A stretch of DNA of 63,492 bases from an uncultured Bacteroidales bacterium (GCA_947167015.1 CAMVGM010000006.1:1-63492), one strand, 5' to 3'; numbered from the stretch's first letter, positions 1 to 8,571 are shown. Notes: generated by a model from the sequence alone, not told the origin. Made by a program: numbers and translations.

Positions 1-315
1 GTAGCCCAGGGACATCGTGAAGACGTTGGCTCCCGACTTTGTCGCCGTGCGGGAGGTCAGCCAGCCCTGGATGTTCCAGCTGTCGGTGGTGGTGACGGCG
101 TTGGCGTAGGAGCCGTAGTCGTAGCTCTTCCGCAGGGTGCCGCCCTCGGATGAGTCTACCCAGCAGAAATACCCTGAGTCTCCATAGGCGTAACCGGTGT
201 CAAGGCTGACTTTTGAGGCGATATTGCTATAGGTACTGGTCAGTACCGTCCTTTTCGGCCATTCGATGCCATGCGCGCACTTGAACTGATATGCTTGGCC
301 AGAAGAGTGTCTTAT
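1..315 (-). pseudogene. RHS/YD-repeat protein fragment (runs off the window)
   Basis: The minus strand is open from position 315 to the window edge. It encodes YD-repeat-type sequence, including DSWNIQGWLTSRTATKSG and VSLDTGYAYGDSGYFCW, typical of the core of Bacteroidetes RHS proteins. The frame starts right after a stop codon at 316-318 and has no plausible start codon, so this is a 5'-truncated piece. It follows the LRR gene and its terminator on the same strand, the position of a further orphan module in an RHS tip/immunity array. Whether it continues into a complete toxin tip lies outside the window. Confidence 0.7.
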
Positions 316-365
316 CTATAGAGGATACTATATCTCGACTCTCTCATTTTTTGGGCTAATATAAA

Positions 366-391
366 CCCCAGACTCAGGTGCAAGTCTGGGG
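366..391 (-). terminator. Hairpin terminator after the LRR gene
   Basis: A perfect 9-bp inverted repeat (ccccagact / agtctgggg) has an 8-nt loop and lies about 25 bp beyond the stop codon of the minus-strand LRR gene. On the minus strand it is followed by a T-rich stretch (TTTATATT). The stem and position fit a Rho-independent terminator. Confidence 0.55.
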
Positions 392-416
392 CTGAGATTC
401 AAGGAGTAAACGAAGA

Positions 417-1301
417 TTAAGTGGCTGTATCTCCCTTTCCGATTCTGTCATACCACCGATACGAGTCAAAATCTTTCATTCGATGGTTGTAGTCACTGGC
501 GTTAGTAAAGTAAACATATGGAATCCTAAACAAAGGGTCCAGATTGCCATCGGCAACATGCGTGTCGGCAAATGTAAAATGCTTCAATTCTTCCAACTGT
601 TCCGTCCAGCCGACGGAAGGGAGTTCTCCACATTTATCCAGAATTATCTTTTCCAGCTTGAGGCATTCTTCCAAAGCCCCATAGTCAGAAAGAGCGCGGC
701 AATTCTGTACGATGAAGGACCGCAGCGTTTGCCTGGACCTCTCTAATCCCCGCAGGCCTTGAAGATTGCGGCAGTAGGCAAGTCCCAGGTCCACAACTCC
801 CGCAGGAAGTCCGGTCAGATCTGAGATGTTGCTGAAATCCAGTTCAAAGAACGCTATGTCATCAGGCAAGGACAGTTCCGTCAGGCTTCTGCTCTTTGGG
901 TTGAAACTCCTCAACATCAGGTGCTTCAACTCTTTGTTCCGACTCAAATCGGGGAACCCTTTCCACCAACTGACCCGGAGGGATTTCAAGGCAGGAAAAC
1001 GGGAATAGTCAAAACCTGAAGCAATATCTCCTCCTATTTCTTCAAGACCCCCTAGGTTGTATATACCGGAACAGTCTATTTCATGTCCAGGGGCCAGGGT
1101 TACCCAAATTTTTTTTATGTGATGATAACCCTTAAGGAAATTTAAGTCCCCTAACGTTCTTTCATCAAAAGGCTCTCGCACAACAACGGTATCAACATCC
1201 CGAGTTTCCAGTTGATTAATTTCGAAGGCCAAGTCTCTTCCAGTAATGATCACCGGCATGCTTGAATTCGAGCTAGATAAAAAGGAAAAACTATCTTCCA
1301 T
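417..1301 (-). CDS. Leucine-rich-repeat protein, candidate immunity protein of the RHS tip
   Basis: This is a 294-residue protein without a signal peptide or membrane segment, so probably cytoplasmic. The centre and C-terminal half (about residues 60-265) hold irregular leucine-rich repeats such as LKSLRVSWW, LKHLMLRSF, LRSFIVQNC and LEKIILDKC. The ATG lies one base after the stop codon of the preceding RHS tip module, so the two are translationally coupled. Its base composition is visibly more AT-rich than the housekeeping genes nearby. In polymorphic toxin systems the gene immediately after the toxin tip encodes the immunity protein, and LRR folds occur among such proteins. The immunity role is inferred from position only; the LRR call is from sequence. 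Confidence 0.65.
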   Translation of the reverse strand: MEDSFSFLSSSNSSMPVIITGRDLAFEINQLETRDVDTVVVREPFDERTLGDLNFLKGYHHIKKIWVTLAPGHEIDCSGIYNLGGLEEIGGDIASGFDYSRFPALKSLRVSWWKGFPDLSRNKELKHLMLRSFNPKSRSLTELSLPDDIAFFELDFSNISDLTGLPAGVVDLGLAYCRNLQGLRGLERSRQTLRSFIVQNCRALSDYGALEECLKLEKIILDKCGELPSVGWTEQLEELKHFTFADTHVADGNLDPLFRIPYVYFTNASDYNHRMKDFDSYRWYDRIGKGDTAT

Positions 1302-1302
1302 C

Positions 1303-1944
1303 TTAATGATTGCGTCTATATTTTTCTCCGGGAGAATTGATTAAATTATAATTGTTAGGGTTTTTGACCCCATGATCATTATAGATTCGTTCAGCTTCTT
1401 GGATAAAAGCCTCCCGGTCATTCTCCGCCGGTGTCCATTCTTTGTCTTTTACAGGATCTTTATACTTTTCTGTCTTTTCTCGTGCAGACCTGTTCATCCT
1501 ATTATTGCAATACACGTACGGACTCACCGCATAGTACTTCTCCGCCAGGGGATCAATAGCCGTCCAGGCGGCGGAGCGGTCGTAGAGGCGGGCGCCGAAG
1601 TCGCTGTAGGCGATGCCGATGGCGTCCTGCTCCTCCTTGCCGGAGAAGCGCCAGCGGTTGGCGGAGAGCTGAGTCAGGCCGTTCGGATGGCGCGTGCCGA
1701 AGGCGACGCTCTCGAGGGTCTTCGATCCGTCGCTGCCGCGGGTGTAGGTGAAGGAGCCCACATAGTCCTTTCCGGCGCTGGCGGAGGTGTATGCGGCTGC
1801 CTTCGTCCCGTCGGAGAGGTATGTGTAGTTGGCTTTCACGGTGGACCCGGACTTGATCTGTGAGGGCAAGTTAATCAAATTGTACGACGATTGCAAGGAA
1901 TTGGTGGCGTCGGAGGTGACGTTGCCCGGGAAGTCGCTTGACAA
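1303..1944 (-). CDS. Truncated RHS core with short C-terminal tip (orphan module)
   Basis: This 213-residue frame starts at a TTG. Residues about 5-150 are the C-terminal end of an RHS core: YTYLSDGTKAAA, RFSGKEEQDAIGIAYSDFGARLYD and DPLAEKYYAVSPYVYCNN. The core is then replaced by a roughly 60-residue charged tip ending ...NSPGEKYRRNH. The usual end of such cores, NPxxFVDPxG, is degraded to NNRMNR. The RHS homology begins at about GNVTSD, with nothing RHS-like upstream, so the module lacks the secretion and repeat part of the protein. A TTG start in a Bacteroidete is doubtful. It is either a silent donor cassette for tip switching or a pseudogene. It is coupled to the LRR gene and points away from queA. 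Confidence 0.65.
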   Translation of the reverse strand: MSSDFPGNVTSDATNSLQSSYNLINLPSQIKSGSTVKANYTYLSDGTKAAAYTSASAGKDYVGSFTYTRGSDGSKTLESVAFGTRHPNGLTQLSANRWRFSGKEEQDAIGIAYSDFGARLYDRSAAWTAIDPLAEKYYAVSPYVYCNNRMNRSAREKTEKYKDPVKDKEWTPAENDREAFIQEAERIYNDHGVKNPNNYNLINSPGEKYRRNH

Positions 1945-1951
1945 GATTGCA

Positions 1952-1990
1952 TATAATCTGTAACTCCCCTGAAACTTTTTCGGGGGAGTT
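1952..1990. other. Inverted repeat between the RHS module and queA
   Basis: An 8-bp perfect inverted repeat (aactcccc / ggggagtt) with a loop of about 20 nt lies between the divergent RHS fragment and queA. It has no clear T-run on either side, so I cannot assign it as a terminator. It may be part of the queA leader or a leftover of the RHS junction. Confidence 0.3.
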
Positions 1991-2027
1991 TCCGTATAAG
2001 AAAAGTGTGTGTCACTACGCGTTAGGT

Positions 2028-3098
2028 ATGAAACTATCCCAATTCGACTTCGAACTCCCGCAGGAGAAGATCGCCACCGAGCTGATGCCCGAGATTGACG
2101 GGCACATCCAGTGGCGCGACGAGTGCAAGCTGATGGTCCTCCACAAGGACAGCGGCGAAATCGAGCACCGTCTGTTCAAGGACATCATCGACTATTTCGG
2201 CAAGGGCGACAGGTTCGTCCTCAACGACACCAAGGTCTTCCCGGCCAAGTTGTACGGCAAGAAGGAGAAGACCGGCGCCGACATCATGGTGTTCCTGCTG
2301 CGCGAGCTCAACCGGGAGCAGCGCCTCTGGGACGTGATCGTGGATCCGGCCCGCAAGATCCGCATCGGCAACAAGCTCTACTTCGGCGAAGACGAGAGCA
2401 TGGTGGCCGAGGTCATCGACAACACGACCTCCCGCGGACGCACCCTGCGCTTCCTGTACGACGGCCCGTACGACGAGTTCAAGGCGGCCCTCTTCGCCCT
2501 CGGTCAGACGCCGGTGCCGGAATGGGTGAAGCAGACCCCGACCGCGCGCGACGCCGAGGAGTTCCAGACCGTGTTCGCCGCGCACGAAGGCGCCGTATCC
2601 GCCCCGGCGGCCGGCCTGCACTTCAGCCGCGAACTGCTTAACCGCATGATCCTCAAGGACATCGAGAAGACCTTCATCACCGTCCACATGGGCATCGGAC
2701 ATTTCCGCACCGTGGACGTGGAAGACCTGTCGAAGCACCGGATGGACGGCGAGCGCTTCATCATCAGCGAGCAGGCCGCCGGCGAGATCAACCGCACCAA
2801 GCGCAGCGGCCGCAAGATCTGCGCGGTGGGCGTGACAGTGCTCCGGGCCCTGGAGACCTACGTCACCACCGACCACGAGGTGCGCGCCAACGACAGCTGG
2901 ACCAACAAGTTCATCTTCCCGCCCTACGACTTCTCCGTGCCCGACGCGCTGGTGTCCAACTTCCACCTGCCGGAGTCCACGATGCTGATGTCCGTGGCGG
3001 CTTTCGGCGGCTACGAGAAGGTGATGAACGCCTACGAGACCGCCCTGCAGAACGACTACCGCTTCGGCCCCTACGGCGACGCGCTGTTGATTATTTGA
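2028..3098 (+). CDS. queA: tRNA preQ1(34) S-adenosylmethionine ribosyltransferase-isomerase (QueA)
   Basis: QueA moves and isomerises the ribosyl part of S-adenosylmethionine onto preQ1 in tRNA, giving epoxyqueuosine, the next-to-last step of queuosine synthesis. The protein starts MKLSQFDFELPQEKIA, the characteristic QueA N-terminus. It contains DRFVLNDTKVFPAKLYG, GAVSAPAAGLHFS and VTVLRALET, all family signatures. I chose the ATG at 2028 (356 residues) because the upstream 30 codons of open frame are not QueA-like and cross the hairpin region. It is followed after 43 bp by dprA, which has its own promoter motif. A cytosolic housekeeping enzyme with all conserved blocks intact. Confidence 0.96.
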   Translation: MKLSQFDFELPQEKIATELMPEIDGHIQWRDECKLMVLHKDSGEIEHRLFKDIIDYFGKGDRFVLNDTKVFPAKLYGKKEKTGADIMVFLLRELNREQRLWDVIVDPARKIRIGNKLYFGEDESMVAEVIDNTTSRGRTLRFLYDGPYDEFKAALFALGQTPVPEWVKQTPTARDAEEFQTVFAAHEGAVSAPAAGLHFSRELLNRMILKDIEKTFITVHMGIGHFRTVDVEDLSKHRMDGERFIISEQAAGEINRTKRSGRKICAVGVTVLRALETYVTTDHEVRANDSWTNKFIFPPYDFSVPDALVSNFHLPESTMLMSVAAFGGYEKVMNAYETALQNDYRFGPYGDALLII

Positions 3099-3117
3099 CG
3101 CGGATTCCCTATCTTTG
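3087..3117 (+). promoter_or_regulatory. Bacteroidetes-type promoter for dprA
   Basis: TTG at 3087-3089, a 20-bp spacer and TATCTTTG at 3110-3117 match the Bacteroidetes sigma-ABfr pattern (TTTG-N19-21-TAnnTTTG). The -7 box ends 24 bp before the dprA ATG. The -33 box overlaps the end of queA. Confidence 0.55.
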
Positions 3118-3141
3118 TCCAAGACTCTTGAACTATGAGAA

Positions 3142-4311
3142 ATGGACAAAGACTTCCTTCCTCTGGCGAGCGCCGTCGCGCTCAACGCCATCTTCGGCAA
3201 TGAGCCGAAGTTTTCCCATCGCCTGATCGACGCCCTCGGTTCCGCCGAGGCCGTGTTCGCGCTTTCCGAACGGGAGCGCCTGGAACTGTTCGGCCCTTAT
3301 AACGACCGGGCGGCCCGGATCGGTCCCGCCGCGCTCGACGCCGCCGCAGAAGAACTGGAGCGGCTTTCGGGGCGCGGCTACCAGTTCCTGGACATCTTCG
3401 ACGAAGGCTACCCCGCCGCCCTGCGGGATTGTCCCGATGCGCCGCTGCTGCTGTACGTCCGCAGTTCCACGCCCGCGCGCGAACTGTTCGGGAAGCGGCC
3501 CGCCGTGGCCGTCGTCGGCACCCGCGACCAGAGCCTCTACGGGCGCGAATGCTGCCAGCGCATCCTCCGTGCACTTTCCGAAGCACCTTCCAAACCTATG
3601 ATTATCAGCGGGATGGCCATAGGCGTGGACATTACCGCACACGCCGCGGCCCTCGCCGGCGGCCTGCCTACGGTCGGCGTCAGCCCGGTGGGCATCGACG
3701 AAGTGTACCCCCGGCGGCACAGCGCCTTCGCGGAACGCCTCTGCGCCACGCCCGGCTGCGCCCTCGTGACGGATTACCCGCCCGGCACGGCGCCCGCCCC
3801 GTTCACCTTCCTGCGCCGCAACCGCATCATCGCCGGGCTCGCCGGCGCCACCGTGCTCGTGGAGTCCCGCATCAAGGGCGGCGGGATGATCACCGCCCGG
3901 CTGGCCGACGGCTACGGGCGGGAGGTGTTCGCCGTGCCGGGACGCATCGACGACATCCGCTCGCAGGGCTGCAACCTGCTGATCCGGGAGCAGCTGGCAG
4001 CCCCCGTGACCGCGCCGGAGGACCTGCCCGTCGCCCTGGGGCTGGGCCGGCTCGGGCGGAGGAAGGCCGCGGACCTCCAGACCGCCGTGCGGGAACGTTT
4101 CCGGGCCGCCCTGCCGCCGGAGGAGGTGGAGCGCCTGGCGGAGCTCGCGGAGCGCATCCGCGCCACCCGCGGCATCTGCTTCGACGAACTCTGCCGCGAC
4201 GCGGGGCTTCCCTACGCCGAGGTGGCCCGCGGCGCCGGCCTGCTGGAAGAAGAGGGATTCATCTGCATCGATCTGTTGCAAAGATGCACCATTAACATAA
4301 AAAATGCTTAA
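3142..4311 (+). CDS. dprA: DNA-processing protein DprA
   Basis: DprA binds incoming single-stranded DNA during natural transformation and loads RecA. The 389-residue protein has a short N-terminal SAM-like region and then the Rossmann-like DprA/Smf core. Core motifs include AVVGTRDQSLYG, ISGMAIGVDITAHAAAL and the arginine-bearing LRRNRIIAGL. The core is followed by GRIDDIRSQGCNLLI and a C-terminal winged helix (about 310-389). The length is normal for the family. In Bacteroidetes dprA is kept even where competence has not been shown. A second Bacteroidetes -7 motif (TAAATTTG, 4309-4316) sits over its stop codon and may serve the next gene. Confidence 0.95.
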   Translation: MDKDFLPLASAVALNAIFGNEPKFSHRLIDALGSAEAVFALSERERLELFGPYNDRAARIGPAALDAAAEELERLSGRGYQFLDIFDEGYPAALRDCPDAPLLLYVRSSTPARELFGKRPAVAVVGTRDQSLYGRECCQRILRALSEAPSKPMIISGMAIGVDITAHAAALAGGLPTVGVSPVGIDEVYPRRHSAFAERLCATPGCALVTDYPPGTAPAPFTFLRRNRIIAGLAGATVLVESRIKGGGMITARLADGYGREVFAVPGRIDDIRSQGCNLLIREQLAAPVTAPEDLPVALGLGRLGRRKAADLQTAVRERFRAALPPEEVERLAELAERIRATRGICFDELCRDAGLPYAEVARGAGLLEEEGFICIDLLQRCTINIKNA

Positions 4312-4320
4312 ATTTGTTTG

Positions 4321-5091
4321 ATGGAATTCATCGACACCCATACCCACACCTACGACGAGGCTTTCGCCGGCTGCGAGGACGAAATCGTCGCGCGGGCGCT
4401 CGACGCCGGCGTGCGCATCCAGCTGCAGGCCGACGTGGACTCCTGCGAGCGGGAAAGGATGTACGCCCTGGCCGCGCGGCATCCGGGCACGGTGCGTCCG
4501 ATGCTCGGGCTCTACCCGGGCTCGGTGGACCGCGACTGGCGCCGCGAGATCGACGCCCTGGAGGCCTGGCGCGGGCGCGGGGCGGTGGCCGTGGGCGAGA
4601 TCGGCCTGGACTACCACTACGGCGCGGAGTTCAAGGAAGAGCAGAAAGAGGCCTTCCGCGTGCAGCTGGAACTGGCCGCCGCGTGGGACCTGCCGGTGAA
4701 CATCCATCTGCGGGAAGCCACGGAAGACTTCTTCGCCATCGTCGGCGAATGCCGGCACCTCGGCCTGCGGGGCAACCTGCACGCCTTCAGCGGCAGCGCC
4801 GAGACCTTCGACCGCCTGCTGCGGCTCGGAGGCGACTGGTACGTGGGCATCGGCGGGGTGCTGACCTTCAGGAAGGCTTCCCTCGCCGAGACGGTGCGGC
4901 ACATCCCGCTGGAGCGCATCCTGCTGGAGACCGACGCCCCCTACCTCACCCCCGCCCCCCATCGCGGCGAGCGCAACGAGAGCGCCTACATCCCCCTGAT
5001 CGCCGCCTTCCTGGCGGAACGCAAGGGCGTGAGCGTGGAGGAAGTGGCCGCGGTGACCACCGAAAACGCAAAAAGACTGTTTGCCCTATGA
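4321..5091 (+). CDS. TatD-family metal-dependent deoxyribonuclease
   Basis: This 256-residue TIM-barrel amidohydrolase-fold nuclease belongs to the TatD family (3'-5' exonuclease, DNA repair or turnover). It starts MEFIDTHTHTYDEAF, whose HxH binds the first metal. Further motifs are GEIGLDYHYG (metal-bridging Glu), VNIHLREA and LLETDAPYLTPAPHRG (catalytic Asp). I chose the ATG at 4321 over the TTG one codon upstream. The stop codon overlaps the start of ansA (ATGA), so the two are translated together. The exact substrate cannot be told from sequence. Confidence 0.93.
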   Translation: MEFIDTHTHTYDEAFAGCEDEIVARALDAGVRIQLQADVDSCERERMYALAARHPGTVRPMLGLYPGSVDRDWRREIDALEAWRGRGAVAVGEIGLDYHYGAEFKEEQKEAFRVQLELAAAWDLPVNIHLREATEDFFAIVGECRHLGLRGNLHAFSGSAETFDRLLRLGGDWYVGIGGVLTFRKASLAETVRHIPLERILLETDAPYLTPAPHRGERNESAYIPLIAAFLAERKGVSVEEVAAVTTENAKRLFAL

Positions 5092-6155
5092 AGCTGAATC
5101 TCAAACTGTTCCCGGAGAAGAACTCCCCGACGGCCGTGCTGCTGATCTACACCGGCGGCACGATCGGGATGAAGGAGGATCCCGCCGACGGGACCCTCAA
5201 GCCCTTCGACTTCAGCGGCATCCTCGAGGAGGTGCCCGAGCTGCGGAAGTTCGCCGTGAAAATCGACTCGTACACCTTCAACCCGCTCATCGACTCCTCC
5301 GACGTCGAACCTTCCTTGTGGCAGGCGCTCGCCCGGCTCATCCGTGACCGCTACGACGACTACGACGGTTTCGTGATCCTGCACGGCACGGACACGATGG
5401 CCTACAGCGCCTCCGTGCTCAGCTTCATGCTGGAGAACCTCGGGAAGCCCGTCATCTTCACCGGCAGCCAGCTGCCGATCGGCAAGCTGCGCACCGACGG
5501 CAAGGAAAACCTCATCTCCGCCGTCGAGATCGCTACGGCGAAGGACTCGCACCGGCATCCGATGGTCCCCGAGGTGTGCATCTGTTTCAACTCCCAGCTG
5601 CTCCGCGGCAACCGCAGCGTGAAGGTCAACGCCACGGGCTTCGACGCCTTCAAGTCGCCGAACTACCCGCCGCTGGCCACCGCCGGCATCAATATCAAAT
5701 ACAACAACAGCTTCATCCATTACGGCTACGACCGCCGCAAGGGCCTGACCGTCCACACCGAACTGGACACCCGCGTGTCCGTGCTCAAGCTGCATCCCGG
5801 CATCACGGAGCAGGCGGTGCGGGACATCCTGCTGGGCGACGGCTCCCGCGCCGTGATCCTGGAGACCTACGGCTCCGGGAACGCCCCCTGCCGGCCCTGG
5901 TTCCTGTCCCTCGTGCGGGAAGCCGCCTCGCGGGGGAAGATTCTCTTGAACGTGACGCAGTGCATGAGCGGCGACGTGGACATGGACCTGTATGCGACCG
6001 GCCGTTCCCTCAAGGACGCGGGGGTGGTCTGCGGGCACGACATCACAACCGAAAGCGCCCTCGGAAAGCTCTTCTACCTGATGGGCGGACACGCCGACAA
6101 CGAGAAGGTGAAAGCCCTGCTCGAGAAGAATTTGAAGGGCGAAATATCAAAATAA
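5088..6155 (+). CDS. ansA: L-asparaginase, type I (cytoplasmic)
   Basis: Hydrolyses L-asparagine to aspartate and ammonia. The 355-residue protein shows the two catalytic threonine motifs of the family: LLIYTGGTIGM near residue 20 and ILHGTDTMAYSAS near 90. It also has FTGSQLPIG and the C-terminal GHDITTESALGKLF. There is no signal peptide, so it is the cytoplasmic type I form. The start is taken as the ATG that overlaps the TatD stop codon (ATGA). The frame is also open far upstream inside the TatD gene, but that part is a high-GC artefact. Confidence 0.95.
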   Translation: MKLNLKLFPEKNSPTAVLLIYTGGTIGMKEDPADGTLKPFDFSGILEEVPELRKFAVKIDSYTFNPLIDSSDVEPSLWQALARLIRDRYDDYDGFVILHGTDTMAYSASVLSFMLENLGKPVIFTGSQLPIGKLRTDGKENLISAVEIATAKDSHRHPMVPEVCICFNSQLLRGNRSVKVNATGFDAFKSPNYPPLATAGINIKYNNSFIHYGYDRRKGLTVHTELDTRVSVLKLHPGITEQAVRDILLGDGSRAVILETYGSGNAPCRPWFLSLVREAASRGKILLNVTQCMSGDVDMDLYATGRSLKDAGVVCGHDITTESALGKLFYLMGGHADNEKVKALLEKNLKGEISK

Positions 6156-6175
6156 TTATTGATAAATGGAATTTT

Positions 6176-6208
6176 TTTGCTAAATTGCACCGCTTTTAGA
6201 TATAATTG
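6176..6208 (+). promoter_or_regulatory. Promoter for the exbB-exbD operon
   Basis: TTTG at 6176-6179, a 21-bp spacer and TATAATTG at 6201-6208 (one mismatch to TAnnTTTG) lie in the AT-rich gap between ansA and exbB. They leave a leader of about 40 nt before the exbB ATG at 6252. Confidence 0.5.
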
Positions 6209-6251
6209 AACGCATAGAATATATCACAACTAATACATTATCAAATTCATT

Positions 6252-7001
6252 ATGAAAAAGTTTTTCAGGTTTTTGGCAGTTGCAGGCGCTATGGCCTTCT
6301 CTGCAAACTTCGCATTCGCCCAGGACGAGATGAGCGCAGCCGATCTCCTCAGCGGCAGCGGTGAGCAGCCCCTCAACCAGGCTCTCAAGCAGAAATTCAT
6401 CGAAGGTGGTCCGGCATTCATGTCCCTGATCATCATCTGCTTGATCATCGGTCTTGCCCTCGCCATCGAGCGTATCCTCTATCTCTCCTTCTCCAAGATC
6501 AACACCAAGAAGCTGGTCGAGAAGGTCGAGGCTGCCCTCCAGGAAGGCGGAATCGAGAAAGCAAAGGAAGTCTGCCGCAACACCCGCGGTCCGGTCGCCA
6601 GCATCTTCTATCAGGGTCTCCTTCGCTATGACCAGGGCCTCGACGTGGTCGAGAAGACCATCGTCTCCTACGGTTCCGTGCAGCAGAGCCAGCTGGAGAG
6701 CGGCCTGAGCTGGATCTCCCTGTTCATCGCCATCGCCCCGTCCCTCGGATTCCTCGGTACGGTTATCGGTATGATCAACGCCTTCGACGCCATCCAGGCT
6801 GCGGGTGACATCTCCCCGAACGTCGTGGCCGGCGGTATGAAGGTCGCCCTTATCACTACGGTCGGCGGTCTCATCGTCGCCATGATCCTCCAGGTTTTCT
6901 ACAACTACATCCTCGCCAAGATCGAGTCCATCACCATCGACATGGAGGACTCCTCGATCAGCCTGATCGACGTGCTGACCAAATACGGCCAGAAGAAATA
7001 A
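6252..7001 (+). CDS. exbB: ExbB/TolQ/MotA-family proton channel protein
   Basis: ExbB is the pentameric inner-membrane part of the motor that uses the proton gradient to energise TonB. The 249-residue protein has an N-terminal signal-like helix (MKKFFRFLAVAGAMAFSANFAFAQ). A first transmembrane helix lies at about 55-75. The family block with two more helices is at about 150-225, with GLSWISLFIAIAPSLGFLGTVIGMI and VALITTVGGLIVA. It heads an operon with a small membrane protein and two ExbD proteins, the usual Bacteroidetes arrangement for TonB-dependent uptake of glycans and iron. A TonB-like gene follows further on (10669), after asnS and udk. Confidence 0.92.
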   Translation: MKKFFRFLAVAGAMAFSANFAFAQDEMSAADLLSGSGEQPLNQALKQKFIEGGPAFMSLIIICLIIGLALAIERILYLSFSKINTKKLVEKVEAALQEGGIEKAKEVCRNTRGPVASIFYQGLLRYDQGLDVVEKTIVSYGSVQQSQLESGLSWISLFIAIAPSLGFLGTVIGMINAFDAIQAAGDISPNVVAGGMKVALITTVGGLIVAMILQVFYNYILAKIESITIDMEDSSISLIDVLTKYGQKK

Positions 7002-7032
7002 TCATCCAATCCCCGGTTTAAACGACTGAATA

Positions 7033-7479
7033 ATGAAACTCAACAAGATATTCAAATGGGGAATGGTGCTGCTGATCCTCATCAGCGTCGCACTCCTGGT
7101 ATGGGGATTCGTTGCAGGTTTCGAGACTTCCACCCATGAAGCTCTTCCTCCGACGAACGCGCTCCTTACCTGGGCTGCGATCATGATCGGCGTCGCCCTC
7201 TTCTGCTGGATTGTCGTCGGGCTCATCGTCAGCGTCATGAACGACCCCAAGTCCCTCGTCAAGATGGGCATCGTGCTGGTCGCCATCGCTGCGCTCTGCC
7301 TGGTCGCATTCCTTCTCGCGAAGGGCAACCCTGTCCCCGGCTATACCGGAACCGCGGTTTCGTCCGGTATGCTCAAGCTTACTGATACCATCCTGATCCT
7401 CACGGCGATTACCGGCATCGGCGCCATCTGCGCCATCATCGTCGGCGAAATCCGTCTGGCTATCGCTAACAAGAAGTAA
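7033..7479 (+). CDS. Small four-helix inner-membrane protein of the exbB-exbD operon
   Basis: A 148-residue, very hydrophobic protein with about four predicted membrane helices (roughly 8-28, 43-70, 76-95, 113-140) and short loops. I recognise no catalytic motif. It lies 31 bp after exbB and 2 bp before exbD, and a protein of this size and type recurs at this position in Bacteroidetes. A role as an accessory part of the ExbB-ExbD motor is inferred from this position only. Confidence 0.75.
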   Translation: MKLNKIFKWGMVLLILISVALLVWGFVAGFETSTHEALPPTNALLTWAAIMIGVALFCWIVVGLIVSVMNDPKSLVKMGIVLVAIAALCLVAFLLAKGNPVPGYTGTAVSSGMLKLTDTILILTAITGIGAICAIIVGEIRLAIANKK

Positions 7480-7481
7480 TC

Positions 7482-8066
7482 ATGGCTAAGAAAACACCAG
7501 CAATCAATTCGAGTTCTACGGCCGATATCGCCTTCCTGTTGTTGTGCTACTTCCTGATGACCACGACAATGGGTTCGCACTTCGGACTTTCCCGTCGTCT
7601 CCCCCCGATGCCTGATCCCAATCAGAAGGTCGAGGACCAGAAGGTCAATCGCCGCAACATCATCGTGGTGAAGATCAATTCTGCCGATAGGATTCTTGCC
7701 GGTACCGATGCCATAGACGTCTCTCAGCTTAAAGACAAGATCAAAGAGTTCATTAGCAACCCCTCGAATGACCCGAACCTCCCCGAAAAGGAAGTGAAGG
7801 AGATCGAAGGATACAGCAAGGGCACCTACCCCGTTTCCAAGGGAGTCATCTCCCTGCAGAACGACCGCGGTACGAGTTACCAGGCCTACATCGCCGTCCA
7901 GAACGAACTGGTGAAGGCCGTCAACGAGCTTCGTGACGAGTTCTCCATGCGCGAATTCGGCAAGAAGTACTCCGCGCTCGATGAGGACACGCAGAAGATC
8001 GTCCGCGACTGCATCCCGCAGAACATTTCCGAGGCTGAACCTAAGGACGTTGGTAAAAGAAGATAA
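7482..8066 (+). CDS. exbD: ExbD/TolR-family protein (first copy)
   Basis: A 194-residue ExbD with one N-terminal membrane helix in which the proton-carrying Asp lies in INSSSTADIAFLLLCYFLM (about 7-25). A larger than usual periplasmic part follows. ExbD pairs with ExbB to couple proton flow to TonB movement. It starts 2 bp after the small membrane protein and is followed 14 bp later by a second ExbD. The long periplasmic domain with charged residues (about 60-130) sets it apart from the shorter second copy, so the two may form a heterodimer. Confidence 0.9.
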   Translation: MAKKTPAINSSSTADIAFLLLCYFLMTTTMGSHFGLSRRLPPMPDPNQKVEDQKVNRRNIIVVKINSADRILAGTDAIDVSQLKDKIKEFISNPSNDPNLPEKEVKEIEGYSKGTYPVSKGVISLQNDRGTSYQAYIAVQNELVKAVNELRDEFSMREFGKKYSALDEDTQKIVRDCIPQNISEAEPKDVGKRR

Positions 8067-8067
8067 T

Positions 8068-8073
8068 AGGAGG
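8068..8073 (+). promoter_or_regulatory. Strong Shine-Dalgarno site before the second exbD
   Basis: A perfect AGGAGG lies 7 nt before the ATG at 8081. Most other genes in this window have no recognisable Shine-Dalgarno sequence, as is usual in Bacteroidetes, so this one stands out. Confidence 0.7.
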
Positions 8074-8080
8074 TAAGATT

Positions 8081-8548
8081 ATGTCAAGATTCAAGAAAGG
8101 CGACAAGAAGGAGATGCCGGGTATCACCTCGAGCTCTCTCTCCGACATCGTGTTCATGCTCCTGTTCTTCTTCATGGTCACCACGCAGATGCGTGAGACC
8201 GAGAACAAGGTCAAGGTCACCACGCCTGAGGCTTCCGAAGTCGTCAAGCTGGAGCGCAAGGACCTCAACGCTTACATCAACATCGGTTCCCCGACCCTCG
8301 CCTACCAGGCGCAGTACGGTACCGACGCCCGTATCCAGTTGAACGACTCCTTCCGCACCACGGACGACATCCGCGACTTCATCGCCGCGGAGCGTGACGC
8401 CCGCAGCGAGGCCGACCGTCAGCTGATGACCGTGTCCATCCGGGCCGACCAGGATGTCAGAATGGGTATCGTCACCGACGTGAAGCAGGAGCTTCGCCGC
8501 TGCTCCGCGTTGAAGATCATGTACTCCGCAAGAAAGCCTGCCAAGTAA
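8081..8548 (+). CDS. exbD: ExbD/TolR-family protein (second copy)
   Basis: A 155-residue ExbD/TolR protein with the N-terminal helix ITSSSLSDIVFMLLFFFMV, carrying the conserved Asp, and a periplasmic domain ending in VKQELRRCSALKIMYSARK. It is the last gene of the exbB operon and is followed by a clear terminator. It has the strongest ribosome-binding site of the operon, which may set the ratio of the two ExbD proteins. Confidence 0.9.
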   Translation: MSRFKKGDKKEMPGITSSSLSDIVFMLLFFFMVTTQMRETENKVKVTTPEASEVVKLERKDLNAYINIGSPTLAYQAQYGTDARIQLNDSFRTTDDIRDFIAAERDARSEADRQLMTVSIRADQDVRMGIVTDVKQELRRCSALKIMYSARKPAK

Positions 8549-8571
8549 TTCTGACGCAGGATTGAATACCG

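Noticed and set aside
4314..5087. Extension of the asparaginase frame upstream through the TatD gene (613 codons in total)
   Set aside because: The upstream part is Arg/Ala/Gly-rich shadow sequence; the conserved asparaginase domain begins at the ATG that overlaps the TatD stop codon.
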